A DNA stretch of 64,000 nucleotides from Bacillus sp. SM2101 (GTDB taxonomy: Bacteria; Bacillota; Bacilli; Bacillales; SM2101), in assembly GCF_018588585.1 (NCBI RefSeq), contig NZ_JAEUFG010000001.1, positions 124,001 to 188,000 of the forward strand. The letters are read 5' to 3'. Position 1 is the first letter of the stretch; the number at the start of each line of letters is the position of its first letter. Positions 63,862 to 64,000 of the stretch are shown piece by piece. A model generated the notes under the pieces. The model made no database searches. It saw nothing but the letters and a program-made list of their open reading frames with translations, and had not been told where the DNA came from. A program made the translations under genes and the position numbers.

Positions 63862-64000
63862 TTACCGTACTCTTCTAGAAGCCTGTTGAATTGGATCCCA
63901 CGCGCCGTTAAATGGCGGAGCATAACATAGATCAAGATCTTCTAGTTCGTTTATTGACATGCGATTATACAGTCCTGTTGCTAACACGTCCACACGCTTA
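63862..64000 (-). CDS. FAD-dependent CoA-disulfide reductase-like protein, C-terminus only
   Basis: Only the last 45 codons lie in the window (stop 63862-63864). They read [20 protein letters not shown] and [19 protein letters not shown], which is the characteristic C-terminus of the pyridine nucleotide-disulfide oxidoreductases of the CoA-disulfide reductase/NADH oxidase group. Redox Cys and FAD domains are outside the window, so the exact activity stays open. Confidence 0.75.
   Translation of the reverse strand, partial: KRVDVLATGLYNRMSINELEDLDLCYAPPFNGAWDPIQQASRRVR

Overview
The window is a low-GC chromosomal segment from an endospore-forming member of the Bacillaceae. The evidence is gene content and order: spoVAA/AB/AEa/AF beside lysA; the spoIIAA-spoIIAB-sigF operon behind dacF; deoB, punA, xerD, a DUF4227 protein, fur and spoIIM; then nudF, an endonuclease Q (YqxK), YqkF, YqkE, YqkD and YqkB; then UvrX/YolD, YqjQ, YqjP, proC (proI), rnz and zwf. 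This is the order of the Bacillus subtilis spoVA to yqj region, broken by insertions. The species cannot be named from the sequence.

Layout. 1-4375: lysA (partial) and a reduced spoVA operon that lacks spoVAC, spoVAD and spoVAEb. 4581-6521: an acetyl/acyl-CoA synthetase with a probable cre site. 6827-17738: sporulation control (sigF, spoIIAB, spoIIAA), dacF, nucleoside salvage (pdp, punA, deoB), xerD, fur, spoIIM and a TrpD-like gene. 18053-24697: nitrate assimilation (nasC, nirD, nirB, narK) behind three TnrA/GlnR-type palindromes. 24988-34691: DNA repair (EndoQ), NAD-related enzymes (nudF, pncA), yqk-type genes, HMG-CoA lyase and small Fe-S proteins. 34769-39252: YolD, SOS-regulated UvrX, a TetR regulator with a decayed transporter, and a C45-type amidase. 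39660-52404: a minus-strand glycan region for pseudaminic-acid-like sugars (Maf-type glycosyltransferase, PseC, PseB, PseI, PseG, SpsF-like cytidylyltransferase, ATP-grasp ligase, ManC, GT4 and a sugar epimerase). 52702-53148: a divergent Cys-rich protein resembling S-Ena spore appendage subunits. 54381-56380: a T-box-controlled glutaminyl-tRNA synthetase gene with a frameshift. 56665-63693: YqjP, T-box-proC, rnz, zwf, a cyclase-family hydrolase and rpiA. 63862-64000: the end of a CoA-disulfide-reductase-like gene.

Two families of dispersed non-coding repeats run through the intergenic spaces. Family 1 is about 110-180 bp, with partly inverted ends and a conserved core around GCCACGAAnACTAG. 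Copies lie at about 3184, 6641, 17862, 22962, 33150, 33322, 36908 and 63713. Family 2 is about 105-125 bp and carries a stem-loop whose stem sequence differs between copies while pairing is kept. Copies lie at about 23111, 35193, 35317 and 57905. Family 1 occupies the place where spoVAC-AD-AEb are missing. Family 2 separates uvrX from yolD and supplies the uvrX stop codon.

The points most worth following are the frameshifted, Gln-T-box-controlled glnS in a lineage that normally makes Gln-tRNA by amidotransfer; the two repeat families; the split spoVA operon; the Ena-like gene beside a glycan operon; and a pseudaminic-acid locus with no PseH but with an ATP-grasp ligase that appears to start at ATA.
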